From NCBI GenBank assembly GCA_902613475.1, contig CACMHG010000009.1, forward strand, positions 1-63,779: a DNA stretch of 63,779 nucleotides, given 5' to 3'. The DNA is from K189A clade bacterium (lineage in GTDB: Bacteria > Pseudomonadota > Gammaproteobacteria > Pseudomonadales > Azotimanducaceae). The notes under the pieces were generated by a model that was not told the DNA's origin, did not search any database, and saw nothing but the letters and a program-made list of their open reading frames with translations. This document shows positions 16,793-25,643 of the stretch, piece after piece (the first letter of the stretch is position 1; each line of letters opens with the position of its first letter). The translations under genes and the position numbers were made by a program.

Positions 16793-18198
16793 TCAAGAAC
16801 GCTCGCATCGACGGTCACCCAGTTGATCTGCGGATCGATCACACCGTCCAGGTCATGGCTCGCCACCTTGAGGTAGCACCAAATGAAACAGTGCTCGACG
16901 CGAGGGGAGGAGAGCTGCTACCGGGTCTGCACGATCATCACATACATTTGTTTGCTGCCGCTGCGGCTCACGATTCCGTTGATTGCAACGTCGGGTCAGG
17001 AACACTCAGTCAGTGTCGAGCCCTGCTAGAGGCGCGATTGAAGCGAGCAACCGGCAATGACTGGATTCGTGGCGTTGATTATCAGGAGCAGCAGGTGGGC
17101 GAGCTGGATCGCTGGATTTTGGATGAGCTATGCCCAACCCGACCAGTGCGTATTCAGCATCGCAGCGGCAAAGTATGGGTCTGTAACTCGTTGGCTTTGA
17201 GAGAGCTGGGATTCAAAGATACTGAGTTGATTGACGGATTGGAGCGCAGCAGTCGCGGCTTGCTCACCGGGCGCATCGTACGCCGGGACCGCCTGTTAGC
17301 TGAGCGGTTGAAGCATGCGAAGGCGAGCCGTAGACCGAACATCACAGCCTACTCTCGCCAGCTTGCCCGCTACGGCATTGTGGGTATTACTGATACGTCC
17401 GCGAGTAACACGACGGATACCCTTGCAGATTTTCAGCATTTGTCCGACGTTGGTGAACTACTGCAGCACTTTTCGCTGATGGGCAGCGACGAGCTGGACA
17501 GCGGGTATCTCAAGATTCTGCTGGACGAGGACAGGCTCCCAGATCTGGCGAATCTGGTTGGCCGAATCAATCAGGCCAGACGTAAGGGCCGCAATGTGGC
17601 CTTCCATTGCGTGACTCATCTTGAGCTGGTCTTCGCTTTGGCAGCACTCGCCGAGGCTGCACCCTGCGAGGCAGGATTTGATCGCATCGAGCATGGCGCG
17701 GTGGTGAACGATGAAATGGCTCATCGGTTGGCGGACTTGGGGTTGCCGGTGATCACCCAGCCAGGCTTTCTTTTCAGCAAGGGCGATCAGTACCTTGCGG
17801 ATCTGACACGGACTGAGCTTGGCAGCCTGTATCGCTTCGCCGGGTTGCAGCGCCTGGGGGTCTGCGTGGTGGCAAGTAGTGATGCCCCCTATGGTCTGGT
17901 CAATCCATGGCGGGTGATCTCTTCAGCAGCGACTCGGCGCACGCGCCTGGGGGCGACGGTGGGCGAGCATGAACAAATCACCGCTGAGCAGGCTCTGACC
18001 GGTTATCTGACACCATCCGTCAGGCTCAATCAAAGATCATCGTTTGCTCAGGCTCGAAAAGTCAAAGTCGGCATGCCTGCGGACTTGTGTGTTCTGCAGG
18101 GCGAGTGGTCTGCGCAGCGAGGCGAGGCAGGAGAGTTAGAGGTTAGAGCCACCCTGATTGGTGGCTCCGTGGTGTTTGACAGGACGCAAACAGGCTAG
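16762..18198 (+). CDS. Amidohydrolase family 3 (YtcJ-like) metal-dependent hydrolase
   Basis: The 478-residue protein has a split N-terminal beta domain (LIKNARIDGHPVDLRI) and the metal-binding HxH in LLPGLHDHHIHLF. VAFHCVTHLE and the acidic metal ligand in VVASSDAPYG follow, as in the imidazolonepropionase/YtcJ group. These enzymes hydrolyse amides or ring C-N and C-O bonds. The start lies 31 bp inside the CoA-transferase gene in another frame, so translation is probably coupled. It converges with the acyl-CoA dehydrogenase with a 4-bp overlap. The substrate is unknown. Confidence 0.85.
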   Translation: MSFADTPTMLIKNARIDGHPVDLRIDHTVQVMARHLEVAPNETVLDARGGELLPGLHDHHIHLFAAAAAHDSVDCNVGSGTLSQCRALLEARLKRATGNDWIRGVDYQEQQVGELDRWILDELCPTRPVRIQHRSGKVWVCNSLALRELGFKDTELIDGLERSSRGLLTGRIVRRDRLLAERLKHAKASRRPNITAYSRQLARYGIVGITDTSASNTTDTLADFQHLSDVGELLQHFSLMGSDELDSGYLKILLDEDRLPDLANLVGRINQARRKGRNVAFHCVTHLELVFALAALAEAAPCEAGFDRIEHGAVVNDEMAHRLADLGLPVITQPGFLFSKGDQYLADLTRTELGSLYRFAGLQRLGVCVVASSDAPYGLVNPWRVISSAATRRTRLGATVGEHEQITAEQALTGYLTPSVRLNQRSSFAQARKVKVGMPADLCVLQGEWSAQRGEAGELEVRATLIGGSVVFDRTQTG

Positions 18199-19394
18199 TC
18201 AGGTAGGCCGAGCACCCGTTTAGCGATAATGTTCTGCTGCACTTCATTGGTACCCCCATAAATGGTTACCGCACGATCACGTAACCAGCCACGAGTGGAT
18301 TCCAGTTCGTCAGCAGAGAATTCGTTGCTCTCCCAAACCAGGCCAGAGGTGCCGCGCAGCCGCGACTTCAGCTCAGAGCCCGACTTTGTCAGCGAGGAAC
18401 CGACCATCTTAAAGATAGAGGTTGCAGCGCCTGGCGCACCTGATGATCGGCTTTCTTCAACAACTCTCGTTGTGGTCAGCGAGAGCGCACGTTCGTTCAT
18501 CACTTGCTCAAGTACATCGCTGCGCATATCGGTATCAGCAATGCGTCCGCTACCGTCCTCGCCCAGATACTGCTTGGCCGTGCTGGCGTAAACATTCAGT
18601 TTGGGTTTTTCGTTGGCCTTCTTTTTTGGCTTCGAGCGTGTGGTGGCATTACGTTCGTACTGCAGCAGGCGCTTGCCCACACTCCAGCCTTGATTCAGTT
18701 CTCCGATTAGGTCCTCGCGCTTAGCGATCGCGTTGTCGAAGAATGTTTCGCAGAAGGGTGAGCTGCCTGAGATCAGCTTAATCGGTTTGACGGTAACACC
18801 AGGCTGGTCCATGGAGAGTACGACGAAGCTGATGCCCTCGTGCTTTGGTGCTGCCGGATCAGTGCGCACTAAGGCAAACATCCAGTTGGCGTACTGGGCC
18901 CCACTGGTCCAGATTTTTTGACCATTGATAATGAACTGATCGCCCTCAAGGACAGCCTTGGTCTGCAGTCCCGCAAGGTCGGAACCTGCGCCGGGCTCAG
19001 AATAACCTTGGCACCACTGGGCTTCGCCGGTAACGATTTTCGGAATGTGGCGCTCGCGCTGCTCTTGGGTGCCCAGCTCCAAAATCGTCGGTCCGATCAT
19101 GGCCAAGCCCATGCCGGTGGCAGCGGGTAGCGCCTTGATGCGAGACATCTCCTCAGTCAACACCTTGTGATGTGTCGCGTCTAATCCGCCACCGCCATAC
19201 TCGGTTGGCCAGGTCGGCGCAGTCCACCCGCGAGTGACTGCCCGGTCACGCCATTCAATGGCGGCATCTGTGCGATAGATTTCGTAGGCGTCTTCAAAGT
19301 GAACGGCGCCCAAACGCATTTCTTGAGGACAGTTGGTTTCTAGCCAATCCCGGGTTTCCTCTCGGAACGTATCAAGTGCTGTGGTATCGCTCAT
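18195..19394 (-). CDS. Acyl-CoA dehydrogenase
   Basis: The 399-residue protein has the flavin-site phrase CQGYSEPGAGSDLAGL, the substrate-loop KIWTSGAQYANWM and the C-terminal IYGGTNEVQQNIIAKRVLG. It would form an alpha,beta double bond in an acyl-CoA using FAD and pass electrons to ETF. At the position of the medium-chain enzyme's catalytic Glu (YEGT) this protein has Gly (YGGT), as do many FadE-type enzymes, so the base must lie elsewhere. It is a paralogue of the protein at 45448-46644. Its partner enzymes may be the nearby crotonases. Confidence 0.9.
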   Translation of the reverse strand: MSDTTALDTFREETRDWLETNCPQEMRLGAVHFEDAYEIYRTDAAIEWRDRAVTRGWTAPTWPTEYGGGGLDATHHKVLTEEMSRIKALPAATGMGLAMIGPTILELGTQEQRERHIPKIVTGEAQWCQGYSEPGAGSDLAGLQTKAVLEGDQFIINGQKIWTSGAQYANWMFALVRTDPAAPKHEGISFVVLSMDQPGVTVKPIKLISGSSPFCETFFDNAIAKREDLIGELNQGWSVGKRLLQYERNATTRSKPKKKANEKPKLNVYASTAKQYLGEDGSGRIADTDMRSDVLEQVMNERALSLTTTRVVEESRSSGAPGAATSIFKMVGSSLTKSGSELKSRLRGTSGLVWESNEFSADELESTRGWLRDRAVTIYGGTNEVQQNIIAKRVLGLPD

Positions 19395-19564
19395 ATCAGG
19401 GTGTCTCTTTATCCAAAGTTCATTTTTTGGCGGGTTTTAAGCTCGTATGGATACTCGCCATTATGCTAACCGCTAGCTGCCGTGCCATCTTTATTCCCAT
19501 TGCATCGAAAAACCCGCAGCGTTGCTATCTGCGTCCACGAAATGTCGAGGAGGCTCAAAAAGCC

Positions 19565-20041
19565 CTAGGCGAGGACGTTGGCCCTGGACATGAACGTCAA
19601 AACGGCATTTTCAAGGCGTCTAACCTTGGATTCAATATGCAGTGTTTCAGGCAAGTAGGTCGGCGGATCCGAGACCAAGTTGCGGATCCGCAGGCTGCAA
19701 TCGAGATTTCGACATACTTGATTACCGATGCTGCGTCGTCCGTCGGAACCCTCCACGTAAACACTGAACAGGGCCGTACCGCGACTTCGGTAAACGTGAT
19801 GGCACCATGAGCACATGCGCGTGCGAGGTCTCGCGCTGGCGTTTAAAGCTCGGCGCAGGCGCAGGCCGCGCAGTTCTCCCGCAACAGGCATTACCACGTA
19901 AGCGACAGCGCCGGACGGATGCACCCAGCCGAGGTAGTCGAGTACGCCCCAGTCGATGGGCGTTAGATCCGGTAGGGCGAGTTCTGTGCCGCTGGATTGG
20001 CGAAACACGCCGCGGAGATCTTTTGCGTTTACGGGATTCAC
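19565..20041 (-). CDS. FBP/EF-G-binding-type treble-clef zinc-finger protein
   Basis: The protein has 158 residues with Cys77-x-x-Cys80 (RMCSWCHHV) and Cys110-x4-Cys115 (NQVCRNLDCSLRIRN). This arrangement matches the C-terminal zinc finger of FusB/FBP-like elongation-factor-G-binding proteins. Known FusB proteins bind EF-G and free it from the ribosome in fusidic acid resistance. Stand-alone bacterial homologues are common and of unknown role. It sits alone between the acyl-CoA dehydrogenase (170 bp away) and the divergent MDR gene (121 bp). Confidence 0.7.
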   Translation of the reverse strand: MNPVNAKDLRGVFRQSSGTELALPDLTPIDWGVLDYLGWVHPSGAVAYVVMPVAGELRGLRLRRALNASARPRTRMCSWCHHVYRSRGTALFSVYVEGSDGRRSIGNQVCRNLDCSLRIRNLVSDPPTYLPETLHIESKVRRLENAVLTFMSRANVLA

Positions 20042-20162
20042 GCGAGCCAGTCTAAGTGCTGGGCAAAGCCAGATACAAGCTGCATATCCTCATAACCCAC
20101 AATCGGCAGACACTACGCGCCAGATCTTCTATGCTCCTCGCCGCAATTACCGGAGAGAGAAT

Positions 20163-21290
20163 ATGAGCAATTTGCCAACGACGAGCCGCCAGTTACTGTC
20201 ATGCGTAACATCCAGCGGCAAACTTCAACTGACCATTGGCGAAACCGCCGTTGTTGCACCATCCGACGCGGAGGTAGTCGTGCGGGTGGAGGCATCGCCC
20301 ATCAACCCCTCGGATCTGGGTCTGCTGCTTGGTATGGCAGACGTTAGCAATGCACAGACCGTTGATGAGCACCATGTCGAGGCAGATGTGCCGGAAAAAA
20401 TCCTGCCTGCACTGAAGGCGCGGTTTGATGAGGCCATGCCAGTGGGTAATGAAGGAGCCGGTGTGGTTGTTGCCGCAGGCGGCAGTGCCGAGGCTCAGGC
20501 CCTGCTGGGCAAAACCGTCGGAGTGCTAGGCGGCGCTATGTACAGTGAGTATCGAACCTTGCATACCAGTCAGTGTTTGGTGATGAATGAGGGCGTCACT
20601 CCACGCGAAAGCGCTTCTTGTTTTGTGAATCCACTGACGGCCCTGGGCATGGTGGAAACCATGCGGCGAGAGGGCTTCTCTGCCTTGATTCACACTGCTG
20701 CGGCCTCGAATTTGGGCCAGATGCTGCAAAAGATCTGCATCGCCGATGGCGTTGATCTAGTCAACATTGTGCGCAAGCCGGAGCAGGCGCAGCTACTTCG
20801 AGAAATTGGTGCTACCCATGTCTGCGACTCCAGTCAGCCCAGCTTTGCCGAAGATCTAAAAAACGCACTCGTTGCGACGGGTGCCTACCTTGCCTTCGAT
20901 GCCACCGGTGGCGGTGAGCTTGCCAATCAAATTCTCGTGGCGATGGAAGCGGCCGCTAATGAAACCGCCACCGAATACAGTCGCTATGGATCGACTCAGC
21001 AAAAGCAGGTCTATATCTATGGTGGCCTTGAGCGACGTCCTACCACGCTCACCCGCAGCTATGGCATGCAGTGGGGTGTCGGTGGTTGGTTGCTTACACC
21101 TTTTCTGCAGCAGATCGGACGCGAGCGAGCCGGAGAACTGCGTCAGCGCGTAGCGGATGAGATAAGAACCACATTTGCCAGCAGCTATGCGCAAGAAATT
21201 TCGCTGAATCAGGCGCTGGAGCTGGAGGTGCTAAAGACTTATGCGCTTCAGGCGACAGGTCAGAAGTATTTGATTAACCCAAGCCTGTAG
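20163..21290 (+). CDS. MDR-superfamily zinc-type alcohol dehydrogenase/quinone oxidoreductase-like protein
   Basis: I choose ATG 20163 (MSNLPTTSRQLLS; 375 residues), preceded by GGAGAGA. The frame is open further upstream, but without family similarity. The N-terminal GroES-like domain contains INPSDLGLLLG and VGNEGAGVVVAAGG. The Rossmann domain contains HTAAASNLGQMLQKI and the NADPH-type strand VNIVRKPEQ. No structural or catalytic zinc cysteines are visible, so a quinone-reductase-like or enoyl-reductase-like activity is more likely than a zinc ADH. It converges with the LLM gene. Confidence 0.85.
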   Translation: MSNLPTTSRQLLSCVTSSGKLQLTIGETAVVAPSDAEVVVRVEASPINPSDLGLLLGMADVSNAQTVDEHHVEADVPEKILPALKARFDEAMPVGNEGAGVVVAAGGSAEAQALLGKTVGVLGGAMYSEYRTLHTSQCLVMNEGVTPRESASCFVNPLTALGMVETMRREGFSALIHTAAASNLGQMLQKICIADGVDLVNIVRKPEQAQLLREIGATHVCDSSQPSFAEDLKNALVATGAYLAFDATGGGELANQILVAMEAAANETATEYSRYGSTQQKQVYIYGGLERRPTTLTRSYGMQWGVGGWLLTPFLQQIGRERAGELRQRVADEIRTTFASSYAQEISLNQALELEVLKTYALQATGQKYLINPSL

Positions 21291-21302
21291 GCAGATTTGT
21301 TG

Positions 21303-21323
21303 GCGCGGGTCAAAGACCCGCGC
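21303..21323. other. GC-rich hairpin between convergent genes
   Basis: GCGCGGGT and ACCCGCGC form an 8-bp stem with a 5-nt loop across the end of the LLM gene. No T-run follows on either strand, so it is not a clear terminator. It may stabilise 3' ends. Confidence 0.4.
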
Positions 21324-22302
21324 AGGCTTCATAGGCAATGTCGTAACTCTTACAGCGAGCCTGATGGTCGTGAATCTGCGACACCACGATCAGCTCATCC
21401 GCCTCAGTTCGCTGCAAAAACTCATTCACCTGGTCGCGTACCGAAGCCACCGTGCCAACGGCAGAAGCCGAACTAACTTGCTGCAACATGGCACGCTCGG
21501 CATCACTTAGTTCTTCTTCGAAGCGCTCGTTCGGCTTGGGTAGCGGTCCGGGGTTGCCGCTTCGCAAATTCAAAAATGCCTGTAAGCCTGAGGAGCGCAG
21601 CAGCAGGGCCTCCTCCTCGGTGTCGGCCGCGCAGATGTTGTAACCCAAAATCACGTGGGGTTGCGCTAGTTGCTCCGATGGCTCGAATTCTTGCCGATAC
21701 AGATTGATGGCTCGCATCATGGCATCGGGCGCGAAATGCGAGGCAAAGGCAAAGGGTAGACCGAGAATGGCAGCCAGCTGGGCCCCGAACAAACTGGAAC
21801 CTAAAATATACAGGGGAACCTGAGAACCGAAGCCAGGCACTGCGGTTACGCGTTGTTGGGGGTGACAGGTGCTGCTCAAATAGCCTTTGAGTTCAACCAC
21901 ATCCTGAGGAAACTGATTGGGATCACTGTGCAGAGTGCGTCGCAGGGCATGTGCCGTAACACCATCGGTACCCGGCGCACGGCCCAGGCCTAGGTCGATG
22001 CGGCCCGGAAATAGCGCCTCCAATGTGCCGAACTGTTCCGCCACCATCAGCGGTGAGTGATTGGGCAGCATGATGCCCCCAGAGCCGACCCTAATGGAAT
22101 CCGTGCCGCCGGCAATGTGGCTGATGACCACTGATGTTGCGGCACTGGCAATACCCCGCATGTTGTGGTGTTCGGCTACCCAGTAGCGGTGGTATCCGGC
22201 CTTTTCGCAGTGTTGGGCCAAGGCTCGGGAATTGTTGAGCGCTTGAGTCGCGTCTCCGCCCTCGCATATGGGCGACAGGTCAAGTACTGACAGCGTCGGC
22301 AT
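21310..22302 (-). CDS. LLM-class flavin-dependent oxidoreductase (MsnO8-type)
   Basis: The protein has 330 residues from ATG 22302, which has GGGGGA at the right distance; an ATG four codons further upstream is less favoured. It contains [37 protein letters not shown] and [14 protein letters not shown], the hallmark of the FMN-dependent luciferase-like group named MsnO8/YhbW. The cytoplasmic monooxygenase activity is inferred from family. It lies 70 bp downstream of the ion-channel-like gene on the same strand. Confidence 0.88.
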   Translation of the reverse strand: MPTLSVLDLSPICEGGDATQALNNSRALAQHCEKAGYHRYWVAEHHNMRGIASAATSVVISHIAGGTDSIRVGSGGIMLPNHSPLMVAEQFGTLEALFPGRIDLGLGRAPGTDGVTAHALRRTLHSDPNQFPQDVVELKGYLSSTCHPQQRVTAVPGFGSQVPLYILGSSLFGAQLAAILGLPFAFASHFAPDAMMRAINLYRQEFEPSEQLAQPHVILGYNICAADTEEEALLLRSSGLQAFLNLRSGNPGPLPKPNERFEEELSDAERAMLQQVSSASAVGTVASVRDQVNEFLQRTEADELIVVSQIHDHQARCKSYDIAYEACAGL

Positions 22303-22384
22303 CACATCCCCCATGTCTTGTGAATCGAAGCAGGCTAAGATCTTGCCAGAGGCGTCGCGAATTGTAACGTCGGTTAAGGCTTGG

Positions 22385-23671
22385 CTAACGGGTCCAGCGG
22401 ACCGGGATCATCTCCTCCAGCAGCCCGTTAATGCTAAATGCGGTGATATCTTTTTCATCGGCGACGGAGCTGGCGAAGCGCGACTGGCCGTTGGAGCGAG
22501 CGAATACGTGGGCATCTGGGTATTTCTGTTTCAGCCATAGAGCGGTGCGCAAGTTGTCTCGGCCGCTACCGGTACCCAAGATGAACACGGTATTTGGTTG
22601 TTCTAGATCGACCTTGGCTGCTACTCGTCGCCACACTTCTGGGTTAGCGACGTCACCCCGCATCACCGAGCGCTCGTAATTTGAAGGCAGCTGCTGCTGC
22701 TCTTCGACCACCATCATGCGGCGCTCGGCGTCCTGATCGATGATGACGACATGGGCGAGTTCATTACCCTGGGTGAGCCTGAGCTGTTCAACGACGGACT
22801 GACCGAAACGTCCGAAGCCCGCGATGATGACGTTATCGAGCCCCTCGGTGCGCGCGAACTGTTCTTTGAGATTACGTCGGACGAAGGCCATGCCTGCCAT
22901 ATTGTAGCGATTGAAAATAACGCAGTGACGGCCTAAGGACGTTTGCAGCAGGGTGCGCATAAAGCGCAGATTTTGGCAGTGAATTACCACACGAAATTTC
23001 AGGTTGGGTGCGGATTCCAGCACACGAGTTGCGGCCTCGAACGCCTGAAAGTCGTTTTCACCCAGGAGCAGAACCCGCTTGGCATGCTGCAGCCTTAACT
23101 GGTTGCGCAAAAATCCAAGGGTAAGATCACCGAGCACCGTGGCTACGCCGTATTTTTGCTGCAGTTCCTGTTCGCGTATGGAATCAAACTCGGTATCGAC
23201 CACGACGACGCGGCAATTTCTATTCTGTCTGCGCAGCATGCGCAAATAACTGATAGTCAATTCTCCTGAGCCGAAGATCACCACATGATCGTGGAGGTTG
23301 CGTAGCAGCCATTGCTGAGGATTTAGCACCCGCAGCACGGCCTCGACTACGGCGGAGGCCGTTAGCAGCGGCGCACCAAAGAAAGCGATCCATAAGATGG
23401 CCTGTGCCCAAACAGGTCCTCCCACTGGTGTTCCCAAGTCCAAACCGCCGACTACAAATAAGCCCAAAATGTAGTAAACCCGTTCGGGTACCGGAGCAGA
23501 GGTCACTTCCGGTCGGGCGGTCAGGGCGACACCATTGGCGAAGGCTGTCAGACCGAGGGCGAAAATCAGTCCAACGGCAATCCAGCGCCAGCCGAAATTC
23601 GCACCGGTCAGGCGCTTTATGGGCGTATCGGTATTCGGGTTGAACGATTCTGAATTGGGTGGTTGTTGCAA
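22385..23671 (-). CDS. Potassium-channel/TrkA-like protein with degenerate pore and two RCK domains
   Basis: The 428-residue protein has a hydrophobic segment at about 29-50. A pore-like stretch follows ([20 protein letters not shown], residues 66-85), then a second helix to about residue 116. Two Rossmann RCK domains begin near 129 ([12 protein letters not shown]) and 279 ([11 protein letters not shown]). The overall plan is that of a two-helix K+ channel with RCK gates in one chain, like the CASTOR/POLLUX or Kch type. The selectivity filter TVGYGD is replaced by VVGGLDLG, so potassium conduction is doubtful. It is divergent from the crotonase at 23778. Confidence 0.75.
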   Translation of the reverse strand: MQQPPNSESFNPNTDTPIKRLTGANFGWRWIAVGLIFALGLTAFANGVALTARPEVTSAPVPERVYYILGLFVVGGLDLGTPVGGPVWAQAILWIAFFGAPLLTASAVVEAVLRVLNPQQWLLRNLHDHVVIFGSGELTISYLRMLRRQNRNCRVVVVDTEFDSIREQELQQKYGVATVLGDLTLGFLRNQLRLQHAKRVLLLGENDFQAFEAATRVLESAPNLKFRVVIHCQNLRFMRTLLQTSLGRHCVIFNRYNMAGMAFVRRNLKEQFARTEGLDNVIIAGFGRFGQSVVEQLRLTQGNELAHVVIIDQDAERRMMVVEEQQQLPSNYERSVMRGDVANPEVWRRVAAKVDLEQPNTVFILGTGSGRDNLRTALWLKQKYPDAHVFARSNGQSRFASSVADEKDITAFSINGLLEEMIPVRWTR

Positions 23672-23777
23672 CGCTATTGGCTCATGAGTGGCACGAGATC
23701 AAAGATGCCCGCGGGTTGGGCATGGCAAGGCACGCGCCCCTGTTACTATGTGGTCATTGTATTGTGAGGAGGAAGAG

Positions 23778-24611
23778 ATGTCAGAGTTTTCAACCATTGT
23801 TTACGCGGTAGACGAGCATATTGCGCGGATTACCCTGAATCGTGTTGACGTTAGGAACGCGCAGGACAAAGCCATGCTCTATGAGCTGAATGACGCATTC
23901 GATCAGGCAGCCCAGGACGATGAGGTCAAAGCAATCGTGCTCGACGCCAATGGCCCTCATTTCTCATCCGGCCATGATTTAGCCGATCAAACCTCGATGG
24001 AAGAATTTCAGCCTGTGTCCAATTGGGGCGGATTCGGCAAAGCTGGCGCCGAGGGCTATCAATCCCAGGAAGAAGAAATCTATCTCGGCCTGTGCTGGCG
24101 TTGGCGCAACCTGCCAAAGCCCACCATTGCCCAGGTGCATGGAAAGGTGATCGCGGGAGGTCTGATGCTGATTTGGGTATGCGATTTGATCATCGCTTCG
24201 GACGATGCAACATTCTCAGATCCCGTGGTGGCTTTTGGCGTGAACGGTGTGGAGTACTTTGCCCACCCTTGGGAGATGGGTCCGCGCAAGGCCAAGGAAC
24301 TGCTTTTTACCGGCGAGAAGATCACCGCAGAGGAAGCCAAGGCGCTGGGCATGGTCAACCACGTAGTGCCCCGAGAGACATTGCACGATTTTACCCAGAC
24401 CATGGCGGGACGAATTGCCAGTCGACCTAGTATGGGACTGCGCCTGGCTAAGCAAAGTGTCAATCAAGCCCAGGATGCCCAGGGGTTTTGGAGCGCACTG
24501 CAGAGCGCAATGTCCCTGCAGCAGTTAGGGCATGCCAACAATCAAATCGTGCATGGCCGACTGGTAGATCCAGCGGGAGCTCAGGTGATTCGCGATGACG
24601 CCAAACGCTGA
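23778..24611 (+). CDS. Crotonase-fold enoyl-CoA hydratase/isomerase-like protein
   Basis: ATG 23778 has an excellent GAGGAAGAG site; upstream in-frame sequence is spacer. The 277-residue protein has RITLNRVDVRNAQDKAM, FSSGHDLAD and GKVIAGGLMLIWVCD. Positions equivalent to the two hydratase glutamates are Met (GGLML) and Val (DPVVAFG), so classical hydration is unlikely. The HPWEMGPRKAKEL stretch may supply other residues. It converges with the next crotonase with only 2 bp between. Reaction unknown; it is a CoA-thioester enzyme by fold. Confidence 0.85.
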   Translation: MSEFSTIVYAVDEHIARITLNRVDVRNAQDKAMLYELNDAFDQAAQDDEVKAIVLDANGPHFSSGHDLADQTSMEEFQPVSNWGGFGKAGAEGYQSQEEEIYLGLCWRWRNLPKPTIAQVHGKVIAGGLMLIWVCDLIIASDDATFSDPVVAFGVNGVEYFAHPWEMGPRKAKELLFTGEKITAEEAKALGMVNHVVPRETLHDFTQTMAGRIASRPSMGLRLAKQSVNQAQDAQGFWSALQSAMSLQQLGHANNQIVHGRLVDPAGAQVIRDDAKR

Positions 24612-24613
24612 AT

Positions 24614-25441
24614 CTAGCGCCCAGTGAAATTGGGTTTACGCTTTTCGAGAAAGGCCTTTAGGCCTTCTTCGAAATCTTCACTGGCGAACATGCCGGCCAG
24701 GTGAACCATTAGGTGGTCTACGGCAGTGTCGTAGGATTCTTCCAGGCCCATGCGCATCATGCGTTTGGTGGTTTGCACCGCCATCGGAGCATTGTCGGCA
24801 ACCTCACGAGCCCATTCCATTGCGGTTGGCAGCAGCTCTTCGTGAGGTACTACAGCGTTCACTAAACCCAGCTCAAGGCATTCGTCTGCGAGCACCGTGC
24901 GTCCCCGGTAGTAAAGCTCTGCTGATTTTGCCCAGCCCACAAGACGGGGTAGCAGCCACGTGCCACCGCTCTCGGGCACGACGTTTCGCCGCGCGGTAAT
25001 GGCTGCCATTTTGCCGTGCTCAGACATGATGCGCATGTCGCACAGTAGGGTTAGATCCATGCCATAGCCTGCTGCCGCACCGTTAACTGCGCAGATGATC
25101 GGTGTATCGCAATGCCACATGACGTTGATGGGCGCGTCCCGCAAGTCAAAGAGCTTGCGAGGCGGGCGGTTGTGGTTCGCGTTGGTCTCCTCGCCGTCGT
25201 CTTCTCGACGCTTGTTTGTGTCGATCAAGTCGAGTCCTGCGCAAAAACCTTTGCCTTCGCCGGTCAAAACGATGCAGCGAATTTCGGGGTCTTTGTCTGC
25301 GGCTACAACCTTGGCGGACAGCTCATCGAGCATGTCGCGGCTGATCGCATTGAGCCTATCCGGGCGATTGAGCCTGATTAACAGCACGCGGTCGTGCTGC
25401 TCAAGAATCAGCTCATCGGTGCTTGATTGAGTAATGCTCAT
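24614..25441 (-). CDS. Crotonase-family enoyl-CoA hydratase/isomerase
   Basis: The 275-residue protein has LIRLNRPDRLNAISRDM, GKGFCAGLDLI, GAAAGYGMDLTLLCDMRI and the unusual active-site stretch TARRNVVPESGGTW. It ends in KAFLEKRKPNF, the usual crotonase C-terminus. The hydratase Glu144 equivalent is Asp, and the second acid seems to be the Glu of VPESGG. The protein is closely similar to the one at 48682-49497 and probably does a related step in a second pathway. Confidence 0.9.
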   Translation of the reverse strand: MSITQSSTDELILEQHDRVLLIRLNRPDRLNAISRDMLDELSAKVVAADKDPEIRCIVLTGEGKGFCAGLDLIDTNKRREDDGEETNANHNRPPRKLFDLRDAPINVMWHCDTPIICAVNGAAAGYGMDLTLLCDMRIMSEHGKMAAITARRNVVPESGGTWLLPRLVGWAKSAELYYRGRTVLADECLELGLVNAVVPHEELLPTAMEWAREVADNAPMAVQTTKRMMRMGLEESYDTAVDHLMVHLAGMFASEDFEEGLKAFLEKRKPNFTGR

Positions 25442-25643
25442 AAGTCTCTCCCTGAATACGTTTGGCTGGAACGACGATGTCTTGAATGCAATTGCTGGTC
25501 AAGTGGCAAGGGTCGTTCAAGTTGGTCTTGCCCAGACCCGATCTGTTAATCCGTGGGTAAATCATGGATTATTGCTGACTGGTTTTGTTCCGTTGTACGC
25601 CTTCGCTGCTGCCGCGGTCGTAGAGTTGTAGTGGGGAGAAGTG

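Noticed and set aside
19376..19810. A 144-codon plus-strand frame overlapping the acyl-CoA dehydrogenase start and the zinc-finger gene.
   Set aside because: It runs antisense to the recognisable zinc-finger protein and has no family features.
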